A DNA stretch of 64,000 bases. Origin: Anopheles merus (taxonomy: Eukaryota > Arthropoda > Insecta > Diptera > Culicidae). The notes under the pieces are model-generated. The model had not been told where the DNA came from. It saw only the letters and a program-made list of their open reading frames with translations, and searched no databases. The stretch lies in NCBI RefSeq assembly GCF_017562075.2, contig NC_054085.1:682001-746000 (forward strand), read 5' to 3'. A program made the translations under genes and the position numbers. This document shows, piece by piece, positions 47,983 to 59,457 of the stretch (the stretch's first letter is position 1; each line of letters starts with the position of its first letter).

Positions 47983-50900
47983 GTACGGAAGAGAGGTATC
48001 ATTTTTGCAACATCGATACTAACAAGCAATTTACCCTATTTATATATTAACCTTTTCTTCTTTTCATTCATACCAGATTCTGTGTTGGCGATCGTTTCTA
48101 TTTATGTGATAATAAAATTCTATGCGAATATGACTACGAAGAGCGATTGGTGTTTGCTAGTATGGCCTGTAATCCGTCTAGCTTGGCGCATATTCGGAGG
48201 CAAGTTAGTAATTTACAGGTAAAATCAAAATACCCTTAGATGAATCCCTCCCCGGCTTGAATGCTCCCGCATACATCACGGCATACATTTTCCATGTTAT
48301 ATTTTCACATTGCGTTTGTTACCTCTACCGATTTTTTTTAATCCGACATACCATATTCATTTTTTTGTTTTCAGTGTTATTTCCTTTTTTTACTTTATAT
48401 TATCATACGGTGGTATAAGTGTAGCTATAAAATGGACAGTAACTGAATTTCTTGATTTAATAGCCTCATATTCGCTGAGCCGGTAACCAGCGAGATGACT
48501 ACCTTTAGGCATTATGATCATAAGAGTTTTAAACATTACCGGCATTACTGTTATAAACAGGTTATTATTTAGATTTAGTTTATCGTTAATCGCTTCCCGA
48601 TCAGTACTGGTGATACACGAAGCCCAATATTACAATGACGGTGTGCAAGGGAACCCAAATATGACAAACGAATAGTAGCTTTTTAGGGTGATTGTGTAAT
48701 GGTTGGAAATAATTTACGCACGGCATCGGCAAGACACCGTAAAGCTTACGGGTTACGAGTTTAATATCACGCCTGTGACAATAAATGGAGCATTACAAAC
48801 AACCGAAGGTATTGTTGGTTACCCGATTTGTGTCATCAAGAAAATATAACTGACATCTAGAAGCACGTTTATTGAGCCTGCTTTCAAAAGATTGTAACAG
48901 CAACACCCAAAACGTCTATAAAACGTGATTGAACGTTACCCCGTTAATATTCCATCAACACGTGGTTTCAAAATAAACTGGATTCTTTACGGCCTACTGC
49001 AGTTGCGTCTTTCAGCCTATGTGTAACGAGTATGGCATAGGGACGCAAATTTTGATTCTGCTCCATCTTTGGCCAATTACTGCAACTTTAAAATCTACGT
49101 ACCATTTGTTTTAAAATGCTAGTGTATCAACTCAAATTGTGTAACAAAAAAAAACTATGATTGTATAATTCCAAAATACCTTCAAATATTTCAAAATATT
49201 AGAAACCAACGACCGAGAATAGAATAGAACGCAAATAACTTAACGTAATAATATCGTTAGTATTCGTATAACAAAAAACAACAACGCAACGCTATGATTT
49301 CTGAATGAACCCACAAACCGACCCTTTAAATCAGATGTATCAAACTCATTTATTCATGGTCTCATGCTCATGGGCCACATGTTAACTAGAAAATCCTTTC
49401 GTGGGCAGAAAATATTCCAACGTCCATTTTGAGTGTCAATAACAAAGGTATTCCAATTTCAAATATAGGGGGCCTTCACGATTCTAGTTAGTTTTTTGTA
49501 TGGAGTTTGACAGTTGGAGGCTGAAATCATGTAAACACTCCATACAAAACCACACAAAAAACTAGCCAGCAATTTTCAGTCTAGATCAAGGTGGATTAAA
49601 AATATTAGGCGATGGATTAGGGCCTTTGGGGGGTCGCCATAGTTAAGGGACTTTACGTCATTTTAGAACCGTTAACCATTGGTTTGATGATTTGTTTATG
49701 CACGAAATTTAAAATCATGTGAGTAAGAGTTCTAATCTCACGTAAATTGTCCATGCGGATCGTAGATAATGAGGAATTAATGTGAAAATTGAAAAAAATA
49801 ATCCTTACTTAATTTTTATCATCAAAAATGTCGAAAACACAATGAATTATAGAATAAATTCACGGAATAACACAAAATAACACACTTTAATCCATGTTTT
49901 AATGTGAAATAAGAACTCGCGAAGTCCAAAATATATTTTTGAAGAATGTTCAATCGAAAAAATGGGATGGATCAATTATATGAACAAATTTAATAAGTGT
50001 AAACAAAGTTTGAATCCTGGGGATCTTACGTCAAGTGACAAATTGTCAAAATGCACTAGAGTCCACCACCTGATATTTTTAAATCTACCTTGGTCTAGAT
50101 TATTCTAGCCACAAAGCTAGAATTAGATTCGAGTACCTGGTCGAAAACACGGTGTTGTTTACATTTATCCCAAGGTGCATTAAAGAGATCAGGTGGTGGA
50201 ATCTGGAATCAAAGAGTATGTAGTCCAGGTGGTCTCATAGCATTTTTTAATAACCAATTTTGAACATCACTTTTTGACAGAACGAGTAAAAACTTTTGCT
50301 CCATCGAGCTTTCTGGAGGCTTGACGAATACACAAAACACTCTTAAAATCTTCATTCAGAGGCAGAAGCGATAAAAATCAGCCATCGAAATTCATACACC
50401 TTGGGATAAGCCCACCTGTATATTATGCTCACAAAGATAGCTGCTCGAAAACTGCTATACAATGCAAACAGCTGACAGGCTGAAATTTCAGCCTACGAAC
50501 TTCAAACGGATAGGGCCACATAGACTAGATTAATCATAACTTCGTAGCGTCGAGGGCCGCATACAGAGGTCCTCAGTGAGACACCAGTTTGACGTACCTT
50601 CGTATGTATACCCAAGTTACATTTGCTCGAAATTGTTTTTCGATACCTGCTCGATTAGTACTCGATACGCCTGAAATTGTGGATATGTGTGTGATCAAGT
50701 GTTTTGAAAGCGCTAAGATTTGGTGAGTTTGTAAATTAGACTTTCTTCTATCGATGGACGATGCCGTCGAGCTCATTTTACATTCGTAGCTTTGATTGTT
50801 GATGAAAAACAAAAGTTAATTTTGTGTGACGTTATTCTATAAAAAAAAAAACCGTTATTATTTAAGTATAAAATGGCTACATGACCAACTATAACGATTT

Positions 50901-53900
50901 GAAACATCATTTCCGAGCGAATCTAGAAGAAAACAACGAAAAAGCCGCATCACAGTTGATTTTAAAGGCCTTTTTCTAAATTCCCTTAAGCTGGTGCAGT
51001 TTAAGGCTCCAGTTTAATGGAATTTGCTCGAATTCCCGATTATTCGTGCTCAAAAATGTCAATTGGGTACAATATTTGTAATTTGGTATTACAGTAGAAC
51101 GTCGATTATCCGGGGACGGCTTAACCGGCAGGCGGCTTAACCGTGCGCATAAATCTGACAGCTTTGCAATCGTGGCGAACATTTAAAACGATAGTCAAGT
51201 TCGTACACATTATTTTTGTGCAGCTACCTAGTGTCTTGTGCTATTTTCGAACTTCATTTTTGTTCATGAATAGTTGTTAAACCTACTTAAACCAGTTAGT
51301 TGACGATGAAAATTATATTGTAATATTGATTAATCGAATGAATCATAATAAATTGTTGGTAATACCAGTGAATTTTATAACTTTTATATGAATTTGACAT
51401 TCATTGAACTATTATCCGTGAATATAGATTAACCGGAAACCGTCCGATCTCGAGCTGCCCGGTATTCCACGTTCTACTGTATTTGTATGATTGGTATTAA
51501 AATTGGTATTATAAATTAGTATTATTTGAATAAAATCGGATATTTCCAAAAAAAGAAATGATTTAATATTTTCTAATTGATTGTTATGAAGCTAATCAAA
51601 ATTATAAATTAAAATTAAAATTAAAAATGATATTGAGTGAAAAGAATACAAAATATTGTTGTTGGATAACATTTAGCATGCAAATTACACAAGAACGTAA
51701 CTATGCTAATTCCATAGATACAAAACGAAGTAGTATTCAATTCCTAAACTATTTACATTATTTTCTGCAATAACATATGAAACATATGCAATAGCATTCT
51801 TCTTTTAGTTGAGAAAAGTAATAAATTTATATTTAGTTTACAAGACTCCATATGTTGATTACAAAATAGAAGAAAAAGAAGAACAAGAACATGAACAAGG
51901 AGAGGAAGAAAAAGAAGAATAAGAAGGAGAAGAAAAAGAAAAATGTTATAAATTAATGATTTCGGACATTCAGTTACATACATTTAAATTGTATCAAATA
52001 GTTAAACTGAAACTAATTGTCCCCCATGTTATCATGACTACCGGGACAAACATTTCAATCGCTATGACTTTAGAAGATTATTTGACATGCAAAAACAATT
52101 AAATAAATAGACGCTATTTATATCATCACAAAATGAAAAAATTTGAAAATAACATACAAACAATAATTTTACAAGAAAATTAGCCCATTAGATTTATTTT
52201 GCAAAATTTATAGTTCATCGCTGTTGTCAATTTAAAGAGTGCTATATACATATTGCTTGAACAACTTGTTCAACAATACTTCATCGAACGACTTTGAAAT
52301 ATTTTACTAGTAAAATAACACATATGTCAAAGCTGGAGTGTGTCTAAGCTTGTAGTTTTCATTCTCAAAACAAATTTCTTTTTCTTTTGGCTCAACAACC
52401 GTTGCTGGTTAAGGCCCGCCTGTACCACACTACTCGTGGGTTTGGCTTTCAGTGACTTATTGATCCCCCCATAGCAGGATAGTCAGTCCTACGTATGGCG
52501 GCACGGTCCATTTGGGGCTTGAACCCATGACGGGCATGTCGTTAAGTCGTACGAGTTGACGACTGTACTACGAGGCCGTCTCAAAACAAATACAAACCCT
52601 AATTTTCATTTCATTTCATTATGAAATTCATTTTTGTTGTACAACCTTCAATCATTAATATGATTGTTGTACTAACAAGGATGATTTCAAAAACCAAAAA
52701 ACAACTGTGGGTACCAACAAACAAGGCCACATAAAGTCGAGACTTAGTTCATTACCACACAGCCGGATAGTCAATCCTTGCTACGGGGGAACGATTCATT
52801 ATAGGCTTGAACCCATGACGGGCATGTTACTGAGTCGTACGAGTTGACGACTGTACCACGGAACGCCTCATAAAGTAAATGTAGCCAAAGCAGCAAAGTG
52901 ATCTAGAGTTTCTAACCTTAAGACTAAAATTATAAATTCAGTACAATATGGCTTACTAACGTTTTGCCTAGATACCACAGTGGTTGATAATCGTATTGAT
53001 GCACCCAGCAGCTAATACAATTTGCTTTCGTGCTTACCGATAAGACAAGCCATAGGTTACATGTGATCTACCAGAGCTCGTATGTAACATAGCTAGCATG
53101 TTATGGATAGCAGATATACGCTTGATACGGCTCTATTTCGCCATAAGCAACGCAACGTATTTGTGAACTCGTTGTAAAACAACCACCAAACACACACACA
53201 TTCTCTCTATTGGGTAAACGACAAGAACTCTATTGACATATGTAGATGAAAATTATACAATTTACTATAATTAGATTTTATTTGGACCGTTTCTCAGTAA
53301 ACTTAGAGAGATGGGTCATTTGTGAAAACTGTCATGTGGCACCACCATCATACTTGCTAACACCATCCGACTTACACTTTTGCGTACGGAGCGGTTGAAT
53401 CATCAGCTCAACCATTGTATTGATGCCGGCACGCGAAAACGATACGTCGCTTATGGCTGAAGAATATCCTTAGCGCCGAAAGAGAATAGACAAGGCAAAA
53501 AGTGTAGAAGCTTCAAAGTATGAACTATTTTAAAATGTGTAACTGCATTGTTATCTATGATTGAGATCGTGTTATGGCTTTCAACACAAAGCAGTGTCAC
53601 GAGCACTGCAAAATATGACGCAGAACAACCATACATGCCCTTGGGTCATGTTGTTTGGTTTGTTTGCTTTTTTAGTTTGCTCGTCTTTGCCGCTTCGTAA
53701 ATTCTGTGGCGAATCTCAAGCAATTTAAACCTGAAGTAGTTTATGACTTGGTTTTCGGTGATGTGCTAAACCGCACTTTCATAAACAAGACATTCACTGT
53801 ACGATGAGGTCAAACATCAAACTAGCATTACGTGTCTGTTTGAAGTTCGTTTTTACTTTATAATTAGGCATATGCAAACAACACGACTTTTGATTAGTTA

Positions 53901-55787
53901 TCCAGTAACAAATTATGGCACATGTGCTTTAGTGAGTTTGATAGCAGATATGCATGACTTAAATGCACAGATCAACATTGTATGCATTTTGCATTAGCGT
54001 GTTCTTTTAGATCTTATTTACCTAAAATTAAAAAACTGGATATTGATCAAATCAGGCAAATATACACTAATGCAAAATAAGAACAAATGACAAAATATAA
54101 CATTCTACATTTTGTTCAAGCGAAACCCTTTCAAACAGTTTTTCAATAATGTATGTATAAATTCATGACGTACACCATCCACAAAGACTGTCGTAAATGG
54201 AATACACACACACTAATGGACGGATAAAATCACACAATGGTCGTGGTTGGAGGCATTTGAAAATGTGTAAATTAAGGACGAATGGGGCAAGAGAAATCAA
54301 CAAATATGTTTAATGAATTTAATTAAAATTTTGTAACAGAGCAGGACCGCACCATATGCAGTCCTATCACAGATCCTTTGTCTCCCATTCCTATATACTC
54401 CTAAATAACCAGCTCTTTTTTTGTGCCAATGAAGTCGAAGCCATTTCTGAGATTGACTGAGAGCAAAAAAGCAGTACCATTCTTTTATTTTTACGAAACA
54501 AATCCACAGACGACCAACCAAAACGTTTGCCAAAATGGCATGCAACGCTTGTCAACGCTGTGACTGTTTTTGTTGCACTTTTATCATTAATTAAAACGAA
54601 TAAATCAGTTTTGCAGGAACCGGCGCTCTTAAATAATAACAAATTCAGCGAGTGAATGTACTCGTTAAAGGATATGGTAAACATAAATGTTATAATATAT
54701 GAATTTACTTTACATATTTGTGGTAGAGTTCGGTCTCCATAGCGCTTTGTTGCTGCTCGGTCCATAAGCCGGTCTGAAAGGTTATTTTTTTCCAACAACT
54801 GGTAATTTAGTAGCTTGTGTAGCAGTACTTTAAACTAATTATTTCAACCGAGAAAAAAATGTCCTCATGAAAAAAATAAAGCCGACCAATTAAGCTCAAG
54901 TGACCGATTTCTTTTTAAGTCATGGCTACAAATTATTTTACGAATTATTACAGATGTGTACATGTCAGATGTGTACGAGAGAGCTAATTTAGAATAATAA
55001 ATGCACAATGATACGCGTGGCGTAAAGTAAAACGGGGTAAAATAGCAACTAGCAAAAGAATAAAATGGCAGTGGTCAACAAAACGGATACTCATTTATTG
55101 TGAACATAAGCTAAAAAGCTCAACGCAAATTAGCGCGCATACGCCTTCATTTTGAGAGCACAAAAGAAAATTAATTATAAACAGGATAATAACTTTTCTC
55201 GTGCATCTTTAATCTTTTGCAGATAATTAAAAATTTATAATTAGAATACACAGAGAACAGATCTAGCGATAAAGTGGAATGGAGTGCAATGGAACTCGGT
55301 GTGTTTTTAGCTACAAGAAAGGACCTGTACACGGCAACGTACGACAAATAAAACACTGGAAAACCATTTCGCTAAATAATTAGTACTCTTTCTTCATATT
55401 TACGTGCAGAAGCGCAAAAAAAGGATTCGTGTTACGAAAATAATTGAATGTTTGGAGGAAAATAGTGTAAGCTGTGAAGTATTGATTAATGTCGAGTACG
55501 TCTTTTACCTTGACCCAATTCCAAAAAGAAAAGAAAAACTTGTAATGCATTTTTAGCAGGTTATGCACGTATTTGGGTAGTTAGTTTAAAACAGGATTTC
55601 TATTTTTTTATTAGTGTTCTTTTTTAAATATTCTGACATCTTTCTACATTCTCTCCTTACATTTTACAATCACAATTAAAACGAGTCCCACATTTACTCA
55701 TTTTCGTTCGTTTCCATTCTTTAATATTCATCTCCCCCTTTTCGCACTGCTTCGTAATATATAGCATTGTCCCGCAGTCTCCTCCCT

Positions 55788-55881
<94 letters not shown>

Positions 55882-56499
55882 CCTTTATTATAACCATTTC
55901 TTGTGCAATCCATGCATTCCCTATATAAAATCATAAATAATGTAAAAATGTTAAACGATGTTTCGCGTAATTAAATATGTCCATGTTTTGTTCTTTTCCT
56001 TTCTTTGCGCTCTGCCTGTTGTTTAAAATGAATCGAAATCCATGCAAATCTTTAGCCCACTGGAGAAAACCATCTCGCGAGTGCCGGACGTTTGCCACCA
56101 ACCAATATTAATCGATCTCCATACGTAACAGAAAAGGCCGGATTGGTCCAACAACAACAGCAGCACCAACAATCACCATCTCAACAACAACCCTCTGCAA
56201 CAGTTGCGGTAGCGACTACATCATCGGCAACGTCGATAGCACCAACAACGTGCGAATCACATCCATCCTGCTTACCAGCTACTTCGTCCTCAATGCATCA
56301 AATCCAGCCCGGAAGTACCAATCTTCAGCAGCAACATTCCACACAACAGCCGCAACACCCACAGCAACAGCAGCAGCAACAACAACAACAACAGCATCAT
56401 CATCATCATCCAAGTAACCCGGGTCCACATCGAGACGATGGTTCCAGTGGCTATGGAAGTCCCGATTCAGAAACGTTCGAAATGTCCAACAATCAATGA
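47508..56499 (+). CDS. Bx: LIM-only transcription cofactor (LMO/Beadex)
   Basis: Coding exons are 47508-47982, 48077-48218 and 56056-56499, joined in frame by GT-AG introns. LMO proteins are nuclear adaptors without a DNA-binding domain. In insects LMO binds Chip/LDB and competes with the LIM-homeodomain protein Apterous, tuning wing and neural development. Counting from the partial first codon there are 353 residues. LIM1 has zinc ligands C61, C64, H82, C85, C88, C91, C111 and D114. LIM2 has C125, C128, H147, C150, C153, C156, C175 and D178. The tail after ...RRQVSNLQ is rich in Gln, Ser, Thr and His. The first exon begins in mid-codon (..TG) after an AG, so either an upstream exon supplies the A of an ATG, or translation starts at the in-frame ATG at 47585 (residue 27). 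The long second intron carries three SINEs/MITEs. Identity is sure; the start is not. Confidence 0.96.
48077..48218 (+). CDS. Bx: LMO exon: second half of LIM2
   Basis: The acceptor is cattcataccag at 48076, and the donor is CAG|gtaaaa after 48218 (phase 0). It encodes FCVGDRFYLCDNKILCEYDY and then ERLVFASMACNPSSLAHIRR, the near-invariant end of animal LMO1/LMO3-type proteins. It restores the cysteines C175 and D178 of LIM2. It is too short and split to appear as a long open frame. Confidence 0.96.
49331..50597. mobile_element. Possible nested hAT-type repeat cluster in LMO intron
   Basis: Left sequence cagatgtatcaaactcattt...catgggccacatg and right sequence gagggccgcatacagag...ccagtttgacgtacc resemble the two ends of a hAT element of the 'TCAAACTC...GGGCCRCA' type. 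Inside, tctagatcaaggtggattaa (49580) faces ttaaatctaccttggtctag (about 50080), and a third related piece lies at 50170. No 8-bp target duplication could be confirmed, so the boundaries are provisional. Confidence 0.35.
51090..51481. mobile_element. pogo/Tigger-like MITE in LMO intron 2
   Basis: The body is 51092-51479 (388 bp). The left end CAGTAGAACGTCGATTATCC and right end ccacgttctactg are inverted, continuing with ccggg...cccgg. TA flanks both ends. CAG termini with a gattatccgg core are typical of pogo/Tigger-type Tc1/mariner elements. There is no transposase. A reversed, truncated relative is at 62457-62765. Confidence 0.85.
51867..51943. repeat. Purine-rich GAA-type repeat
   Basis: An imperfect array of GAA, GAAAAA and GAAC units, giving a strong purine/pyrimidine strand bias within LMO intron 2. 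Confidence 0.75.
52363..52591 (-). mobile_element. SINE200-like SINE, reversed, with perfect target duplication
   Basis: The body is 52376-52578, antisense to LMO within its second intron. It reads ttctttttcttttggctcaa, aaggcccgcctgtaccacac, ccatagcaggatagtcagtc, ttgaacccatgacgggcatg, gttgacgactgtactacgag. It is flanked by TCTCAAAACAAAT at 52363-52375 and 52579-52591, a perfect 13-bp duplication. Confidence 0.92.
52730..52876 (-). mobile_element. tRNA-derived SINE, reversed, short form
   Basis: The body is 52738-52868, only 160 bases from the preceding SINE and in the same orientation but of the other subtype (cgagacttagttcattacca, cacagccggatagtcaatcc, ttgaacccatgacgggcatg, gttgacgactgtaccacgga). 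CATAAAGT at 52730-52737 and 52869-52876 is an 8-bp target duplication. The 3' portion and AGA tail are missing. Confidence 0.85.
52877..55792. other. LMO intron 2, remainder
   Basis: No further element ends were recognised. A 135-codon - strand frame at 54391-54798 has no known motif and is not called. Confidence 0.4.
55793..55880. repeat. (CT)n microsatellite before the last LMO exon
   Basis: A long CT run with TTTC interruptions, 175 bases before the acceptor of the last LMO coding exon. Such a pyrimidine tract on the sense strand could bind PTB-like factors, but the actual polypyrimidine tract at the acceptor is separate (ctttgcgctctgcctgttg). Confidence 0.92.
56056..56499 (+). CDS. Bx: LMO terminal coding exon, Gln/His-rich tail
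   Basis: The acceptor aaatctttag ends at 56055, and the frame continues in phase 0 as PTGENHLASAGRLPP, then two Gln-rich runs, a His run (HHHHH) and an acidic/Ser end (RDDGSSGYGSPDSETFE). The TGA is at 56497-56499. The low-complexity tail is typical of insect LMO proteins and not of the short vertebrate ones. The CAG/CAA run could vary in length between individuals. Confidence 0.92.
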   Translation, partial: PTGENHLASAGRLPPTNINRSPYVTEKAGLVQQQQQHQQSPSQQQPSATVAVATTSSATSIAPTTCESHPSCLPATSSSMHQIQPGSTNLQQQHSTQQPQHPQQQQQQQQQQQHHHHHPSNPGPHRDDGSSGYGSPDSETFEMSNNQ

Positions 56500-57305
56500 C
56501 GTTTGATTTCGGGCATTACCAAAATGTGCTGATGATGCACAATATAATGTTTTGTTTCGACAGTAATGCGGTAACGGAAAAGTTAAGTTTGGTGCATTTT
56601 TACGTTGCAAACTAATTAATTATTGAAGGGCGTAATTATTGAAGGGCGTAATTATTGAAGGGCGACTCTATGCACTCTATGTACTGAAAATTCTAGTCAA
56701 ATTAGATGAGCCAACAGTTTTCATAGCAGGGAATACAGCAACTAAATAAGAGTTTCTCTTGGTTGAACATAGGCTCAATTTCGTTCCTATGCTTTTTATT
56801 ATAGAGAAAAGGAATGCAATCTTCTTTCCTTGCTCCAATTTATTATCTATATAATATGATAGCGAACGCCTTATCACAATACACTGGCGAATGACAGCGT
56901 AACGGCGAAATAATAGGAAAGTACGGTACCGCAGATAATACAAATCCGGTGGCATATAATAAATATCAAAGGTTTATCAACGGACTTCACATGTCCATAC
57001 GCAAGGAAATAATTATTCGAAAAGACTTTCGCCCTCACTATCACCAATAACTATTATAATCTCGGTCTTCCAAAGACTGTCCTGCATTATAAAGTACGTG
57101 CTGATTATTTTTTAAATGTTTTTGTACCGTTGAAAACTTTCCAATGGCCCATTATTTTGAGTCCCATTACATTCCTTAGTTTATCATTATTTTTGTAAAA
57201 CTGTCGACAAAAAGTTCATTGCATAGTGATAACTATGTCCAATACTTTACACTGTTTTCAAAAAATTCATATTTAGCTTTTCGCAGTAAAAAATTGTTGA
57301 ATAAA
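56500..57305 (+). promoter_or_regulatory. Bx: Presumed LMO 3' UTR with poly(A) signals
   Basis: Canonical AATAAA hexamers occur at 56958-56963 and 57300-57305, with others near 58148 and 58484. A CCAAAGA heptamer, the target of the miR-9 family seed, is at 57070-57076 between the first two. In Drosophila the Beadex 3' UTR is a well-known repressive element and includes miR-9a sites. The end of this UTR cannot be fixed from sequence alone. Confidence 0.5.
56618..56664. repeat. Three tandem 16-bp units in the LMO 3' UTR
   Basis: The unit aattattgaagggcgt occurs three times with period 16 (the last unit ends ...cga). It lies 120 bases after the LMO stop codon, in the presumed 3' UTR. Confidence 0.9.
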
Positions 57306-57639
57306 TAGTTCAAAGAACAACGTGTTCTTTTCCACAATTTCACGCACGTTAACATTCCAGATACGTGTATCTCCTTTTTGGCGCAAATGATCTACGCAGA
57401 GATGCCAGATTAATGTAAACTTACTTGACATAATTATACACCATAACGGAATCGTCAGTGAGTCCATGTATCCGGAAGGTAGTGCATGAATGAGAACCAA
57501 GCTGCGTCCGGTTTTACAAGAGCCAACGCCAGTTTCATTTCGCCAGACTCCTCAATAGACCTCTTCACCGCTCCGTAACGTTCAAATACAGAAGTGTATA
57601 AACTTTTCCTTTAAAAAGTACCGTATAACTGGATAGTTG

Positions 57640-57750
57640 GTTCTGCCTATGGGAATAATGTCCGGACGGGAATCGAACACGCCCGACCTTATAGAAACCG
57701 ACGCGTCTATCTAATAGATCTCGCGACCTACTCTAACGACACAACTGGTC
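57640..57750 (-). mobile_element. tRNA-like SINE fragment of another type
   Basis: On the - strand a box B-like gtgttcgattcccgt is preceded at tRNA-like distance by ttagagtaggtcgcgagat, but no acceptor stem or proper T stem can be drawn. It is unlike the other SINEs in the window and may be a second tRNA-derived family or a decayed tRNA. Confidence 0.4.
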
Positions 57751-58772
57751 TTCAATGTTGATTGTTTTCTTCTTTTCTTTAACTGCTTTAATTGTTCGAT
57801 CGTAATACCATCATTTGCACATTTTGTTCTGCTATATCTTCTTTTTAAACATATCCCAGATTCAGGTTTTTGTTCCATGTACAGTAATGTAAAAACTGTT
57901 AAATTATTGTCTAGGTACAGGGGTGTAATACAAGTACTTCATGCTATGCTCGTAGTAGCAAAAGTACGGCGCCAAGTATGTATTTGTTTTAAGCAACGTC
58001 AGTTTACTATTTGCTTTGGCAAAGGCAAACGATTAGAAAATAAAATGACCAGACTATGTACAGTTTGCTTGCTTTACACGTAATTCAAATCACAACTAAG
58101 CGAAGAGCTACTCTAAGAACTATTTTAGGCAGACTAATATAAAATACTAAATAAACACAAACTCGGAGACTTGCAGTTGCTGTAGCAGCCCGTAAATACA
58201 TTACGATTTACACAGAACATGTAAACATGCTATGCGGATAGTCGCGCCAGTATGTGTTACTATACGATGAAAAAGAAGGCACAGTAGCAATGACATGTTC
58301 CAAGTATAGGTGATGTGTAAAAGGTTTTTTTTTAACAAATCGAATATTATAAGAAGAACATTGCACTCGGATGTAAAAACAAGTTTGACCTGAGAACTAC
58401 ACCTAACAATAATTCGCACACTTATGTAGTAATGAAAGCCAATGTAAATACGATTTCAATAATAACTGCAATCTAAAAGTAACAATAAAATTGTCATCTA
58501 TGAAGAAACTCGCTTATATTGACTCCAATCGTATGCGATTCTTTACAGCATACTAATGGTGAAATGGCGGTTCATTTAATGCGAACAATAAGAACCACGG
58601 AAAGAACACATTATAAGTCACAACATTATAGGTATCAACTTTCTGGTTTGAAATATACACAAGTGATTGTTGATTGATGGTCGTTCGACCCACTTGTCAA
58701 ATTGTAGCCAGCAAAGGAGCGATCAGCTAATGGCAATAATTTGATATAAACGCTTAATTCGGTCCAATGTTG

Positions 58773-58778
58773 TTTATT
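58773..58778 (-). terminator. scf: Candidate scf poly(A) signal
   Basis: TTTATT on the + strand is AATAAA on the - strand, about 450 bases after the scf stop codon. It is a plausible 3' end signal for the calumenin transcript, though AATAAA is common by chance in AT-rich DNA. Confidence 0.4.
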
Positions 58779-59231
58779 CAATTATAAACATGATTTTTTT
58801 AGATTTTGTTTACAAATTGAATATATTTCACATTTAGTTGATCTTAGTAGCTTGCCCAAGGCTTTTAGGTAAGGCGAACATAAATGGTACGATTTGTTAA
58901 ACCTATGTAAAGAAGATATTAATAGTTAAACTAAATGTTAGAACACCATAGAACGATATATTCATATCGATGATCAGATCTCATTCTTCGAAGAAATAAT
59001 TATTAAACCTATTCACTACATTTCTTTACCAGCAGTGCTTTTGCTATTTTTGAATGGCAAACAAAAGAGTATGTTAAATTTGTCAGTCGCAATCGAATGC
59101 CTTCCGTAATCGCACTAAGACATGGCGCTGTTAAATATCAATTCAAAGAAATATGTATTCGTATACGAAAATATTCCATCTCGTCACGAATGAATGGAAC
59201 ACTTGAATCATAATTTCTTTTTTTGTTTTGC

Positions 59232-59457
59232 CTAAAATTCGTCGTGCCGCGTTAAAGCCTCGCCAAAATCAGTCGCCTGTGAACCGACAAACAGATCGTA
59301 CTTTTCTATAATTTCGTCCTTTGTTAGCTTTTCATCTGCGTCAGAGTCTGCCTCGTAGATCAAATGACGGGCTTCGGCTTCCGCATGGTCAAAGTCCGCC
59401 GGAGTGATCCAATCTTTCACCTCCTGGTTGTCCATGAAGCCATCCTTATTTTTGTCA
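59232..59457 (-). CDS. scf: scf exon 3: EF-hands 5 and 6 and HDEF end
   Basis: The acceptor gttattgcattgcag lies just before 59457, followed by t|gacaaaaataaggatggc (R-DKNKDG). The TAG stop is at 59232-59234 directly after HDEF. The intron before it is only 62 bases, near the minimum for insects. Confidence 0.95.

Noticed and set aside
54391..54798. 135-codon - strand open frame in the LMO intron
   Set aside because: No motif and a composition like its surroundings. It would be antisense inside a well-supported intron without any other evidence.
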